DNA from: an uncultured Saprospiraceae bacterium
GTDB taxonomy: Bacteria; Bacteroidota; Bacteroidia; Chitinophagales; Saprospiraceae
Direction of reading: 5' to 3'
NCBI GenBank assembly: GCA_937929885.1
Contig: CALFUQ010000262.1
Span: 1-40,100, forward strand
DNA length: 40,100 nucleotides
Shown: piece by piece, positions 15,967-24,774 of the stretch
Numbering within the stretch: the first letter of the stretch is position 1
Layout of the letters: every line of letters starts with the position of its first letter
Notes under the pieces: model-generated
Told to the model about the DNA's origin: nothing
The model's database searches: none
Seen by the model: only the letters and a program-made list of their open reading frames with translations
Position numbers and translations under genes: made by a program

Positions 15967-18722
15967 GACTAAGAGTATATATAAAAATTTTACTTCTTCA
16001 TTTGTTCTTCATTGGGTTACTGACACCAGTGGTACAAGCACAAATTCCTGCTGTATTACCTACTGAAGCAGAGGCAAGAGCAGAGGCAGAAAAAAGAGGT
16101 TTGGACGAGCAAGTGGTTAGAGCTGCATTGCAAGCAGAAGGAATCGATGCAGACAATTACCAAAACTGGACGCCTGAGCAAATATTAAAAGCAGAGCAAA
16201 TAATTAAAAGATTAGAAGAAGAGAATGCTGCAATGAAGGAAGCTGAGAAGCCAGTTGTAGAAGAGGGTGTACTAGATACTTTACCAGAAGATATTATTGA
16301 TAACCTTCCCAAAGATCTTACAGAGGTAAAACTAGATTCTTTAATAGAGCTTGATCAGGATTCTATCTTGCTAGATAGTATCCGTGAAAAGATGATATAT
16401 GGTCATGATATATTTAAGATGGGGGATGTTAGAGTTTTTAGACAAAGTTCAGAGGTGAATGCTCCTGGTAGCTATATATTAGCAAGTGGAGACGAGATTA
16501 CGATTTCTATTTTCGGTAATTCACAATTAGAAGAAAAGCATGAGGTACGCGCAGATGGTTATATAAGAGCTCTTAATGGAAGGGAAAGGCTACTAATGCG
16601 AGGTATTAGCTTGGATCAAGCTAAGCAAAAGATAATGAGAAAATACTCGGAATCCTATAGATTTAAACCTAGTGAATTCGAAGTTACTTTGAACCAGAGT
16701 CGGACGGTAAGTGTAAATATTTTAGGAGAGGTAGAAAGCTCTGGTACAGTGACTATGTCTGCTTTAAACAGTGCATTCAATGCGCTCGTAAGTATAAAAG
16801 GTCCTACTGAAATCGGATCGGTCAGAAAAATAAAACTAATTAAAAACAAAGGTGGCGATGTCAAGGAACTTGATGTCTATAAGTACCTGACAAATCCGAG
16901 CTTTAAAGATGATTTTTTCTTGGAGGATAATGATGTAATTCATGTACCAGTACAAGGGAATATAATTACCATACTAGGAGAAGTTAAGAGACCAATGAGA
17001 TATGAATTGTTAGACAATGAAGGTCTCAAAGCATTATTAAAATACTCAGGGGGTCTTACTGATAAGGCATATAAGAAAACTTTTAGAGTCAAGAGGTATG
17101 AAGATGATGTTAAGAAAGTATCTGATATCCCTTACCTAGATCTTTTAAGGTCTAATAGCGACTTCGAGCTTTTTGATGGCGATGAGATAATGGTAGATAT
17201 AGTCCAGGAAGATCCACGAAACTTCGTGTCAGTAGTAGGTGAGGTAATTAACGAAGGAGAGTTTGAAAAAGTCGGAGGAATGAAACTTTATGACCTTCTT
17301 TTATTGGCTAGACTTAAGCCAGAGTCAAGGACTGACAGAGCATACCTAATTAGATCAAATCCTGATGGTACAAAATCCTACGAGATTGTAAATCTAGATG
17401 CGATACTTGGGGACAAACAATCTGCTGAGAATATCTTACTTGACGATAAGGATGAATTAATAATTTGGTCTAAGGATAGATTTGCCGATGCCATGTTTGT
17501 AACCATTGAAGGCGCAATTAGAGAAGAAGGGCAGATCCCATTTGACAGATCTCAGAACTTGAGAGTTTCTGACCTTTTAATATTCGGTGGTGGTCTAAGA
17601 AGAGATGCCGATAACATAGCAATCTTACATAGGTCTGATCCTCTCATACCAAATGAGATGCAGTATATAACAATTAGGATTGATGAGATATTGAATAATG
17701 AAAATAGCGATCAGAATGTAACATTAGATCCGTTCGATAAGCTATACATAGTTTCTAAAAATGTATTCGAAGAAGAGACTTTTATCAGAGTAGGAGGGGC
17801 AGTGAATAAGCCAGGGAAATTTGTCTATGGTCAGGGCATGGCAATTGAAGATGCCTTGACATTAGCTAATGGATTTCAATTGGCAGCAGCTACAAATAAT
17901 ATAGAAGTATCTAGAATTATTATCAAAGACAATGAACCTACAACAACAATCATTGCAAACTTAAGTGTAGATAGGAATTTCAATGTAGTAGATGGGGATG
18001 ATTCTAATTTTATGCTCCAGCCATTTGATAACTTGTTTGTGAGGTACGTACCTGAGTTTGAACTACAACAAAATGTAAGTGTCACAGGAGAGATAGTTTA
18101 TCCTGGTCCGTACAGTATCATTGACGATAATGAATCAATTACAAGTATCTTAAAAAGAGCAGGAGGATTAACTAAAGAAGCTTTTACGGCTGGTGCGACT
18201 TTATACAGAAGTCAAGATAGCCTAGGATATATCGTAATGAGATTAGATGAAGTGCTAAAAGACCCTAATAGTATTTATAACTATATCCTTAAAGATGGGG
18301 ATGAAATTAGAATACCTAAGCAAAAGGATTTTGTTACTATCAAAGGTGCAACTAGAGCGAAGGAAGTATTAGCTGATAAGATAATAGGTCGGGATAGTAC
18401 AGTTCGAGTTGCATATCACCCTGGTAAAAATGCGAGTTGGTATATAGATTATTACGCAGGTGGTATTTCTGATCAAGGTAAGAGAAATCGAATTTTCGTA
18501 GAACATCCTAATGGGGAGATCAAACAGACAGAACGATTTTTGTTCTGGCATAAATATCCTGAAGTCCGTAAAGGTTCAGTTATAAAAGTTGGAGTAGACC
18601 CTCCAAAAAACTTAGATGAGACTCAAAAAGAAGAAGTGAATTGGACAAAGATATTAGGGGATTCGGTCGCCCAGGTCACGTCTATATTGACACTGATTTT
18701 GCTGGTACAGCGGCTAGATTAA
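15963..18722 (+). CDS. Polysaccharide export outer-membrane protein with multiple SLBB domains (Wza-like)
   Basis: A 919-residue exported protein. The signal peptide covers about 1-27 (ending VQAQ), followed by an Ala/Glu-rich helical region (PTEAEARAEAEKRGLDEQVV) at about 33-105. The poly_export domain lies at about 165-250 (GSYILASGDEITISIFGN...VRADGYI). It is followed by at least six SLBB repeats, recognisable by their openings: VNILGEVESSG, ITILGEVKRPM, VSVVGEVINEGE, VTIEGAIREEG, IRVGGAVNKPG and VSVTGEIVYPG, plus a possible seventh (VTIKGATRAKE). The C-terminus ends in a hydrophobic helix (VTSILTLILLVQRLD). Wza-type proteins form the outer-membrane exit channel for capsule or exopolysaccharide. 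Being coupled to rfbB, it probably exports a deoxysugar-containing polymer; its Wzc-type partner is not in the window. Confidence 0.9.
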   Translation: MRLRVYIKILLLHLFFIGLLTPVVQAQIPAVLPTEAEARAEAEKRGLDEQVVRAALQAEGIDADNYQNWTPEQILKAEQIIKRLEEENAAMKEAEKPVVEEGVLDTLPEDIIDNLPKDLTEVKLDSLIELDQDSILLDSIREKMIYGHDIFKMGDVRVFRQSSEVNAPGSYILASGDEITISIFGNSQLEEKHEVRADGYIRALNGRERLLMRGISLDQAKQKIMRKYSESYRFKPSEFEVTLNQSRTVSVNILGEVESSGTVTMSALNSAFNALVSIKGPTEIGSVRKIKLIKNKGGDVKELDVYKYLTNPSFKDDFFLEDNDVIHVPVQGNIITILGEVKRPMRYELLDNEGLKALLKYSGGLTDKAYKKTFRVKRYEDDVKKVSDIPYLDLLRSNSDFELFDGDEIMVDIVQEDPRNFVSVVGEVINEGEFEKVGGMKLYDLLLLARLKPESRTDRAYLIRSNPDGTKSYEIVNLDAILGDKQSAENILLDDKDELIIWSKDRFADAMFVTIEGAIREEGQIPFDRSQNLRVSDLLIFGGGLRRDADNIAILHRSDPLIPNEMQYITIRIDEILNNENSDQNVTLDPFDKLYIVSKNVFEEETFIRVGGAVNKPGKFVYGQGMAIEDALTLANGFQLAAATNNIEVSRIIIKDNEPTTTIIANLSVDRNFNVVDGDDSNFMLQPFDNLFVRYVPEFELQQNVSVTGEIVYPGPYSIIDDNESITSILKRAGGLTKEAFTAGATLYRSQDSLGYIVMRLDEVLKDPNSIYNYILKDGDEIRIPKQKDFVTIKGATRAKEVLADKIIGRDSTVRVAYHPGKNASWYIDYYAGGISDQGKRNRIFVEHPNGEIKQTERFLFWHKYPEVRKGSVIKVGVDPPKNLDETQKEEVNWTKILGDSVAQVTSILTLILLVQRLD

Positions 18723-18739
18723 CAATTTCGTCGACAAGT

Positions 18740-18820
18740 CGAAGTGTCAATAGTCTATTGTCGATAGAATTATCTAGAGCAAATGCTCTATTGATCATTG
18801 ACTGACCACTATTGACTAAA
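18740..18820. other. Nested inverted repeats between convergent genes, possible terminator
   Basis: Between the SLBB gene and pgk, GTCAATAG (18746-18753) pairs with CTATTGAC (18809-18816). Inside are AGAGC-AAAT-GCTCT (about 18776-18789) and a short CAATAG/CTATTG pair. No T-run follows on either strand, so factor-independent termination is uncertain. Confidence 0.3.
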
Positions 18821-20026
18821 CTACCCAGTAATTGCTTTAATCCCAGGAAGCTTTTTGCCTTCTAAGTACTCAAGCATAGCACCACCGCCTGTAGAAACGA
18901 AGCTTACTTTATCTGACAGCCCTGCCTTATTAACAGCAGCAACAGAATCACCTCCCCCGATTAAAGAGAAACTTCCATTAGAAGTAGCCTCTGCAACTAC
19001 TTTAGCTGTAGACATCGTGCCATTAGAAAAATTGGACATCTCAAAAACTCCTAGCGGGCCATTCCAAAGTATAGTCTTAGAATCCATAAGCACTTCACTA
19101 AATTTTTGTATTGCTTTAGGCCCTATATCAAGTCCCATCCAACCATCAGGTATTTCGTTGCTATTTACAGTTTGAGTTTTTGCATCATTATTAAAGTCAT
19201 CAGCAATTACAGAATCTTCTGGTAGGTAAATGTCAACATTGTTATTTGCAGCTTTCTCTAGTAACTCTTTAGCAAGATCAAGGTGACTATCCTCACATAG
19301 TGAGTTTCCAATCTGACCTCCTTTAGCTTTTACAAAAGTATAAGCCATACCTCCCCCGATAATAATATTCTGAGTAAGCTCCATTAGCCTTTCCAGTAGC
19401 TGAATCTTATCAGATACTTTCGCTCCGCCTACAATTGCAGTCAGAGGCCTCGCTGGGCTATTGAGAACCTTATCAGCATTCTTAATCTCTGCATTCATCA
19501 AGTATCCAAAAGACTTTTCATCATGCTTAAAGTGAGCTGCAACCGCAGAAGTAGAAGCATGTGCTCTATGTGCAGTTCCAAAAGCATCGTTGATATATAG
19601 ATCACCAAGATTAGATAGCCCTGCAGCAAAGATTTCGTCTCCTTTTGATTCTCCTTTATGAAATCTTGTATTCTCTAGAACTAATACCTGGCCTGGATTT
19701 AAAAGATATGATTTACTCAATGCCTCACTACCTACAGTATCTGGTGAGAAAAAAACTTCTGTCCCAAGTAATGACTTAAGGTGACTTACAACATGTCTAA
19801 GGGTAAATTTCTCCACATTAATAGATCCATCTTTATTAAGCTTTTTTTGAGGCCTACCTAGATGTGACATAAGTATAACTGCACCTCCTTGATCTAGTAC
19901 ATGTTTGATGGTTGGCAACGCCTTTTGGATTCGAGTATCATCAGTGATGTTATAATCTTTATCTAAAGGGACGTTAAAATCCACGCGCATCAATACTCGC
20001 TTAAGTCTAAAGTCTAAATCTTTCAT
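18821..20026 (-). CDS. pgk: Phosphoglycerate kinase
   Basis: A 401-residue glycolytic kinase that transfers the phosphate of 1,3-bisphosphoglycerate to ADP. N-domain substrate-binding motifs are RVDFNVPLD (about 14-22) and SHLGRP (about 54-59), with [12 protein letters not shown] near 150. The hinge and C-domain nucleotide motifs follow: [12 protein letters not shown] (about 197), [19 protein letters not shown] (about 318) and [13 protein letters not shown]...[19 protein letters not shown] at the end. Length matches the bacterial family (about 395-400). The ATG at 20026 lies 82 bp downstream of the gapA stop, with an intrinsic terminator in between, so expression depends on read-through or on a promoter I cannot identify. 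Confidence 0.96.
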   Translation of the reverse strand: MKDLDFRLKRVLMRVDFNVPLDKDYNITDDTRIQKALPTIKHVLDQGGAVILMSHLGRPQKKLNKDGSINVEKFTLRHVVSHLKSLLGTEVFFSPDTVGSEALSKSYLLNPGQVLVLENTRFHKGESKGDEIFAAGLSNLGDLYINDAFGTAHRAHASTSAVAAHFKHDEKSFGYLMNAEIKNADKVLNSPARPLTAIVGGAKVSDKIQLLERLMELTQNIIIGGGMAYTFVKAKGGQIGNSLCEDSHLDLAKELLEKAANNNVDIYLPEDSVIADDFNNDAKTQTVNSNEIPDGWMGLDIGPKAIQKFSEVLMDSKTILWNGPLGVFEMSNFSNGTMSTAKVVAEATSNGSFSLIGGGDSVAAVNKAGLSDKVSFVSTGGGAMLEYLEGKKLPGIKAITG

Positions 20027-20052
20027 GTTGGAGATATTTAAATAGAATTCAT

Positions 20053-20086
20053 AAAAAAAACACCAACCGAAAAATCGATTGGTGTT
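20053..20086 (-). terminator. Intrinsic terminator or attenuator after gapA
   Basis: Stem AACACCAA (20059-20066) / TTGGTGTT (20079-20086) is followed on the minus strand by a run of eight T (20053-20060 as A on the plus strand). It lies between the gapA stop (20109) and the pgk start (20026). Confidence 0.75.
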
Positions 20087-20108
20087 ACTAAATTACTTTT
20101 TATTGCAA

Positions 20109-21101
20109 TTATACTTTACTTACTAAGTCTGCAAGTCTCGCAGAGTATCCTGCTTCGTTATCATACCACGCTACAATCTTCACCATCTTACCCATAACGT
20201 TTGTCATTTTAGAATCAAATATGCACGAGTGCTTGTTTCCTACGATATCAGATGACACTAAAGGATCTGTAGAGTATTCTATAATTCCTTTCATATCGCC
20301 TTTCTTGGCTGCTGCTTTAAATGCTGCATTGATTGATTCAATCGTTGCACTTTTCTTCACGATAGCATTTACTTCTATCATTGATCCAGTTATGACAGGC
20401 ACTCTCACTGCGATTGCAAATAACTTCCCTTTCACTTTAGGATATACTTTACCTACTGCAGTTGCTGCGCCAGTAGTTGTCGGTATGATGTTATAAGCAG
20501 CGGCTCTAGCTCTTCTAAGGTCAGCATGTGGAGCATCTTGTATTCTTTGATCAGATGTATAGGCGTGAGTAGTTGTTAAAGAGCCTTGTACAAATCCGAA
20601 GTTTTGATCTAATACTTTCATAGCTGGTGCTAGACAGTTAGTAGTGCAACTAGCATTTGAGAATATTTTCTTCTTTTTAGTAGCGTCTTTGCTATTAACT
20701 CCTAATACTACTGTAGTGATATCATCACTCTTTGCAGGTGCAGATAAAACTACTTTTTTAGCTCCAGCCTTGAGGTGCAATCCTGCACCTTCTGTTGTTC
20801 TAAAGATTCCAGTACATTCTAACACTACGTCTATCTTCATTTCTTTCCAAGGCAGCTTAGAAGGATCTCTCTCTGACGAAGCAGCTATTCTATTTCCATC
20901 TACAATTATATTCTTTGCAGTTGAACTTATTCTATGATTAAATTTTCCATGAGCACTATCATATTTTAATAAGTGCGCTAGGGTAGCGTTATCTGTTAGA
21001 TCATTTATTGCTACGACATCTATTCCTCTTTTTCCAAATAGATTTCTAAATGTAAGTCTTCCGATTCTTCCGAATCCATTGATTGCTACTCTTGTAGGCA
21101 T
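20109..21101 (-). CDS. gapA: Glyceraldehyde-3-phosphate dehydrogenase, type I
   Basis: A 330-residue enzyme that oxidises glyceraldehyde-3-phosphate to 1,3-bisphosphoglycerate with NAD. The N-terminal Rossmann motif is INGFGRIGRLTFRN (residues 8-21). The catalytic Cys is in SNASCTTNCLAP near 150, its partner His in TTTHAYTSDQ near 178. RRARAAAYNIIPTTTGAA and the terminal VAWYDNEAGYSARLADLV are further family signatures. Length is typical. It precedes pgk on the same strand, the next enzyme of glycolysis. A -7 box TAGCTTTG lies 36 bp upstream of the ATG. Codon use is like that of the neighbours. Confidence 0.96.
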   Translation of the reverse strand: MPTRVAINGFGRIGRLTFRNLFGKRGIDVVAINDLTDNATLAHLLKYDSAHGKFNHRISSTAKNIIVDGNRIAASSERDPSKLPWKEMKIDVVLECTGIFRTTEGAGLHLKAGAKKVVLSAPAKSDDITTVVLGVNSKDATKKKKIFSNASCTTNCLAPAMKVLDQNFGFVQGSLTTTHAYTSDQRIQDAPHADLRRARAAAYNIIPTTTGAATAVGKVYPKVKGKLFAIAVRVPVITGSMIEVNAIVKKSATIESINAAFKAAAKKGDMKGIIEYSTDPLVSSDIVGNKHSCIFDSKMTNVMGKMVKIVAWYDNEAGYSARLADLVSKV

Positions 21102-21136
21102 GTTTTTAATTTTAGTTTAAACGTATAATTTGACTG

Positions 21137-21144
21137 CAAAGCTA
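21137..21144 (-). promoter_or_regulatory. Candidate -7 box of gapA
   Basis: On the minus strand this reads TAGCTTTG, an exact TAnnTTTG match 36 bp upstream of the gapA ATG. Confidence 0.45.
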
Positions 21145-21247
21145 AATATTGTTTGCAATCTTTGCATAATAGTCAAGGCATTCAGAATATAATTCTTTTT
21201 TAACGTCTCAAAAAGAATATTGAACTTATTGCGAAAGCAGAACCTAC

Positions 21248-22837
21248 CTATTGTTTTACGAATTTTTGAGAAATACTTTGACTCTTCCCTTCTATCGTTA
21301 TCAGATACATTCCTGGCAATAGATTAGTACTGTCAAAGTGAACGATATGATTACCTGTATTATAAAATTCTTGCTTCTTAATAGACTTCACTTTTGCACC
21401 ACTTAGGTCTGTTATATTTATTGATAATGCCTCTCCATAACTTACATCAAATCCTACATTTACTAATCCTGTTGCAGGGTTAGGAGCAATTAGTTTTATA
21501 CTATTTGAAGATTCATTTATTTCTTCTGTAGGAGTTGTTGAGTCGACAAAGAATACATCTTCATCTCCTTCATTGTACGGAATGTATGCTATTGGCAGAT
21601 AGTACATTTCGTCTGTTGTATTTTCTCCCCACGAAACAGTTACTGGTGGATCACTAGGATTGTTTGGATTCTCTGAGGTGTTGTCATAGGTTGCGATTGC
21701 ATGTACTTTAGAACCTTTCTCTGCTACTATTAATCTATCAAAGAAATATCCACCTTGCCAGTTAAAATCCCATTCAGGTATTTTAATCAGATTGATACTA
21801 TCGCCACTTGGTGTTTCTAGATATACTTTCCAATCCTGTCCTAGTAGATGCATATGTGGAGAAATACCCATGATGCTTATATCTTCAGGTACTTCCCATA
21901 TTCCATGAAACTGCTCAACTCTATTGGCATCTATAATAAATAGATCATTTACAACACTTGGTAGTGGTACCATAATATGTGACACTACGCTTCTTTCAAT
22001 TTCTTCTTCTTCATCAGCAAAGAAAATATTTACTGTAGTTAAATCAGTCTCATCGGTCGGCCAAGGTGCATAATGCATTTGGATTACCAGATCAGAACCA
22101 GCTCCTAATGTCTGACCCAGACCTTCTGGATAGAATATTGGTTTTTGCCCTGGGACATAACCAGGATATTGTTTCTGCGTAAGTATACTTTCTAAATCAT
22201 CGCCCGCAAATCCTCCGAAACCATCAAAGCCATACTTTGAGGTTTTCGCATCATTTCTCGCCGCTTGTCCTGTTAAATCTTCAAAAAACAAAGCGTGATG
22301 TACTATCTGCGGATTACCCGGTCTAAGTTCTATTGCTTTTAATGTTTTGTCTTCTGTTAATCCTGTAGGAAGTACGAAATATCTGTACTCATCTTTATTA
22401 TTGCCTTTGTGTAAATACGATTCACTAAACTTCAAAACTAAATCTGGTTCTCCTAAGACAGACCCATCTGGAAAATCTGGAAATGGTGTAGGGTCCTCAG
22501 ATCCTTCTGGGCTGCCTGCATCTACCCAGTCAGCGATCATATCTATCTCATCATCTGTCAAAAAATTCTCCCCAAGAAAATGTCTATAATCAGGATCAGG
22601 TTGCCATGGCGGCATATACTTTATCCCAGTAGCATATTTAATCGAACTAGAAAAGTTTTTAACCTCTTCATAATTTGTAAATGACATAGGTCCTATCTCT
22701 CCTGGCCTGTGGCAGGTAGAGCATTTTTGATAGATAACAGGGGCAATGTCTTTGTTATACGTTTGACCAATGATAATATCAGGTATTATAAAGCATACCG
22801 CAAAAACGAAAATTACTAAGAGGGTTTTATTTTTCAT
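21248..22837 (-). CDS. Secreted c-type cytochrome / copper type II monooxygenase-like protein with T9SS sorting domain
   Basis: A 529-residue exported protein with a signal peptide to about residue 24 (IIIGQ). A single haem c motif CSTCH is at 39-43 in the pattern DIAPVIYQKCSTCHRPGEIGP. The middle (about 150-430) resembles the peptidylglycine alpha-hydroxylating monooxygenase-type copper fold, with HHALFFEDLTGQ, VIQMHYAP and ISPHMHLLGQDWKV giving the histidine and HxH ligands expected for two copper sites. The C-terminus is a T9SS type A sorting domain (LIAPNPATGLVNVGF...GMYLITIEGKSQS). The ATG directly abuts the TAG of the redoxin gene. In some other bacteria I recall the redoxin and this cytochrome/monooxygenase unit as one polypeptide. 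The reaction is unknown. Confidence 0.78.
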   Translation of the reverse strand: MKNKTLLVIFVFAVCFIIPDIIIGQTYNKDIAPVIYQKCSTCHRPGEIGPMSFTNYEEVKNFSSSIKYATGIKYMPPWQPDPDYRHFLGENFLTDDEIDMIADWVDAGSPEGSEDPTPFPDFPDGSVLGEPDLVLKFSESYLHKGNNKDEYRYFVLPTGLTEDKTLKAIELRPGNPQIVHHALFFEDLTGQAARNDAKTSKYGFDGFGGFAGDDLESILTQKQYPGYVPGQKPIFYPEGLGQTLGAGSDLVIQMHYAPWPTDETDLTTVNIFFADEEEEIERSVVSHIMVPLPSVVNDLFIIDANRVEQFHGIWEVPEDISIMGISPHMHLLGQDWKVYLETPSGDSINLIKIPEWDFNWQGGYFFDRLIVAEKGSKVHAIATYDNTSENPNNPSDPPVTVSWGENTTDEMYYLPIAYIPYNEGDEDVFFVDSTTPTEEINESSNSIKLIAPNPATGLVNVGFDVSYGEALSINITDLSGAKVKSIKKQEFYNTGNHIVHFDSTNLLPGMYLITIEGKSQSISQKFVKQ

Positions 22838-23368
22838 CTACAAATTATCATTGTAATTAATGAAGCAACCTACAGGTTGCGTGCGTGTTATTAAAATATC
22901 TTTTTGAGCAACTATATTGCTAAGCGTAGATTCTAAATCAAAATTTTTAATTACTCTTCTCCTTTGTCCTATAGAAACATACCTATCATCTATTCTACCA
23001 CTGTACACCACCTTGTCAAGGTTATGATCATAGACAAAAACCTCAGGGAGGATTTTAGCATCAAACTTGTGAGACAATTTTTTAAAATAATCTGTCTTTA
23101 GTTCAAACTTAATATTGAATTCTGATTTGAAGTTTTCTATGTTTTCTTTCTTAGAAGAGAAATTTGGAAAAACGCCTACGAATTCTATTTCGTCAGAGTG
23201 ATAGTTATCGTAAAGTGTATTTAATTCTGACGCATATTCTCTGCAAATTTTACACTCATCTAGCAAGAAAATATATACAGTAGTTTTTGGAGGTATTATA
23301 GTTTGTGGGTCAATATTATTTGTAGAGAAAAAAGATAAGAGGGTAGTTAATAGTAAAGCCAGATACAT
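22838..23368 (-). CDS. Exported redoxin (thioredoxin-fold protein)
   Basis: With the ATG at 23368 this is a 176-residue protein starting MYLALLLTTLLSFFS, a good signal sequence. A TTG 12 codons upstream (23404) would bury it in a longer leader. The thioredoxin-fold domain begins TVYIFLLDECKIC with a CxxC pair at 39 and 42, followed by the AhpC/TSA-like KKLSHKFDAKILPEVFVYD (cis-Pro loop) and VVYSGRIDDRYV. It ends with TRTQPVGCFI, a conserved tail of redoxins that precede a haem/copper domain. It abuts the next gene with no intervening bases. Likely periplasmic thiol redox function, possibly as partner or copper/haem delivery factor for the downstream protein (inference). Confidence 0.75.
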   Translation of the reverse strand: MYLALLLTTLLSFFSTNNIDPQTIIPPKTTVYIFLLDECKICREYASELNTLYDNYHSDEIEFVGVFPNFSSKKENIENFKSEFNIKFELKTDYFKKLSHKFDAKILPEVFVYDHNLDKVVYSGRIDDRYVSIGQRRRVIKNFDLESTLSNIVAQKDILITRTQPVGCFINYNDNL

Positions 23369-23643
23369 TACTTCAAAGTTACTGATAAGTAAAATCAATG
23401 TCAATTATCTCTCATGTTGTTATTGTCCATTTGGCGGCTCATAAGGCAGTAGTAAACTTATAACACATTACAATTTTTAATAATATGAAATCATAAAAAT
23501 TAACTCATTGAGGATGGAGTTAAGGAGACTATTCTCATTATTTATCACTATTAAACTTATGATTAACTTTGAATAAATTAATCAAGAGCCCATTTCATTT
23601 TCAATAGTATTGGTGCGCATAATTAGATAATTTCAAAAAGAGC

Positions 23644-24621
23644 ATGAGTATTGTGAGCGAACCAATAAGAATAGAATTGCCAACCCAGTTTGAAATGGGT
23701 ACTGTAAATGCATACCTGTTTAAGTCTCCAGTACCAACACTTATAGACTGTGGCGAAAAAACTGAAGATTGCTGGAGTGCATTAGTAGCAGGGTTAGAAA
23801 ATAACGGGCTTAAAATAACTGACTTAAAACGAGTAATTATCACTCATGCTCATGTAGATCACATGGGTATGGCTGCAAGGGTAGCAAAAGAATCTGGAGC
23901 TAAAGTGTGGGTTTCGGAGATGGTAAAACCATGGGCAATTGACCTTGCTGGTATGCAAGCAATAAGATGGGATACGATTACAGGATTATTAACTGAGATT
24001 ACAAATCAGAAAGACTCTCCATTACATCAAGGCTTTGCAAAGTTTTTTAACAACTATAAAGAGTATTGGGAAGTAATACCCCCAGAAAGTGTAACTACTT
24101 TTCAAGTAGGGGATTCACTTACGTTGGGCGATGGAAAGTGGGAAATTATGTATGCGCCAGGGCATTGTGTAAATCAAACATGTTTTTATAATCATGACAC
24201 TAAAGAACTAATAGCAGCAGACATGCTACTTAGAATTGCCTCTACACCAGTTATAGATGCAGATCTCAAGGATCCATCTAAGCGAGCAGGTGGATTAGAA
24301 GTGATGATCAAGACAATGAAAAAATACATGGCCTTAGAATTGTCTACAGTTTATCCAGGTCATTATGACCCGATCCAAAATGGGAATGAGTTACTACAAC
24401 ATCAATTAGATCGGATAAACGCGCGAATAGATCAAACTCATGATCTAATCAAAGGAGGCCCAATAGGATTTTTTGAAGTCTTGCAATCTATGTATAAAGG
24501 GAGAGTTAGTGGACCTGCTATTCCGATGATGATTGGGTATTTAGATGTCTTACAGACAAATAAAATGATAGTCAGCAGCCAAACTCCTGACGGCATTGTA
24601 TATTCTATTAATGCTAACTAA
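23644..24621 (+). CDS. MBL-fold metallohydrolase
   Basis: A 325-residue cytoplasmic metallo-beta-lactamase-fold hydrolase. The dinuclear metal motif is IITHAHVDHMG near residue 64-72, with the third His in YAPGHCVNQT (about 172), the bridging Asp in LIAADMLL (about 195) and the last His in TVYPGHYDPI (about 238). The N-terminus NAYLFKSPVPTLIDCG is the usual first strand pair. The C-terminal helical region (240-325) resembles the extension seen in glyoxalase II-like and LACTB2-like hydrolases. No signal peptide. The substrate cannot be told. The gene stands alone; a weak hairpin follows at 24694-24716. Confidence 0.85.
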   Translation: MSIVSEPIRIELPTQFEMGTVNAYLFKSPVPTLIDCGEKTEDCWSALVAGLENNGLKITDLKRVIITHAHVDHMGMAARVAKESGAKVWVSEMVKPWAIDLAGMQAIRWDTITGLLTEITNQKDSPLHQGFAKFFNNYKEYWEVIPPESVTTFQVGDSLTLGDGKWEIMYAPGHCVNQTCFYNHDTKELIAADMLLRIASTPVIDADLKDPSKRAGGLEVMIKTMKKYMALELSTVYPGHYDPIQNGNELLQHQLDRINARIDQTHDLIKGGPIGFFEVLQSMYKGRVSGPAIPMMIGYLDVLQTNKMIVSSQTPDGIVYSINAN

Positions 24622-24693
24622 TTGACAATCAAGACGTTTTAACCTGTATCTAATTTTAACATTTATATTTTACTGCGGGATAGGGGTAATGAT

Positions 24694-24716
24694 CAGTTAG
24701 GAGTGTCTCCTTTCTG
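24694..24716 (+). terminator. Weak hairpin downstream of the MBL hydrolase gene
   Basis: Stem CAG..AGGAG (24694-24703), loop TGT, CTCCT..CTG (24707-24716) with a 2-nt internal TT/TT mismatch. It is followed by no clear T-run, so it is only a possible terminator. Confidence 0.3.
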
Positions 24717-24774
24717 AGTTACGATATTCGATTTGTCGTCTATTGTACTTTTTTACACCAAACGAATTTTTACA

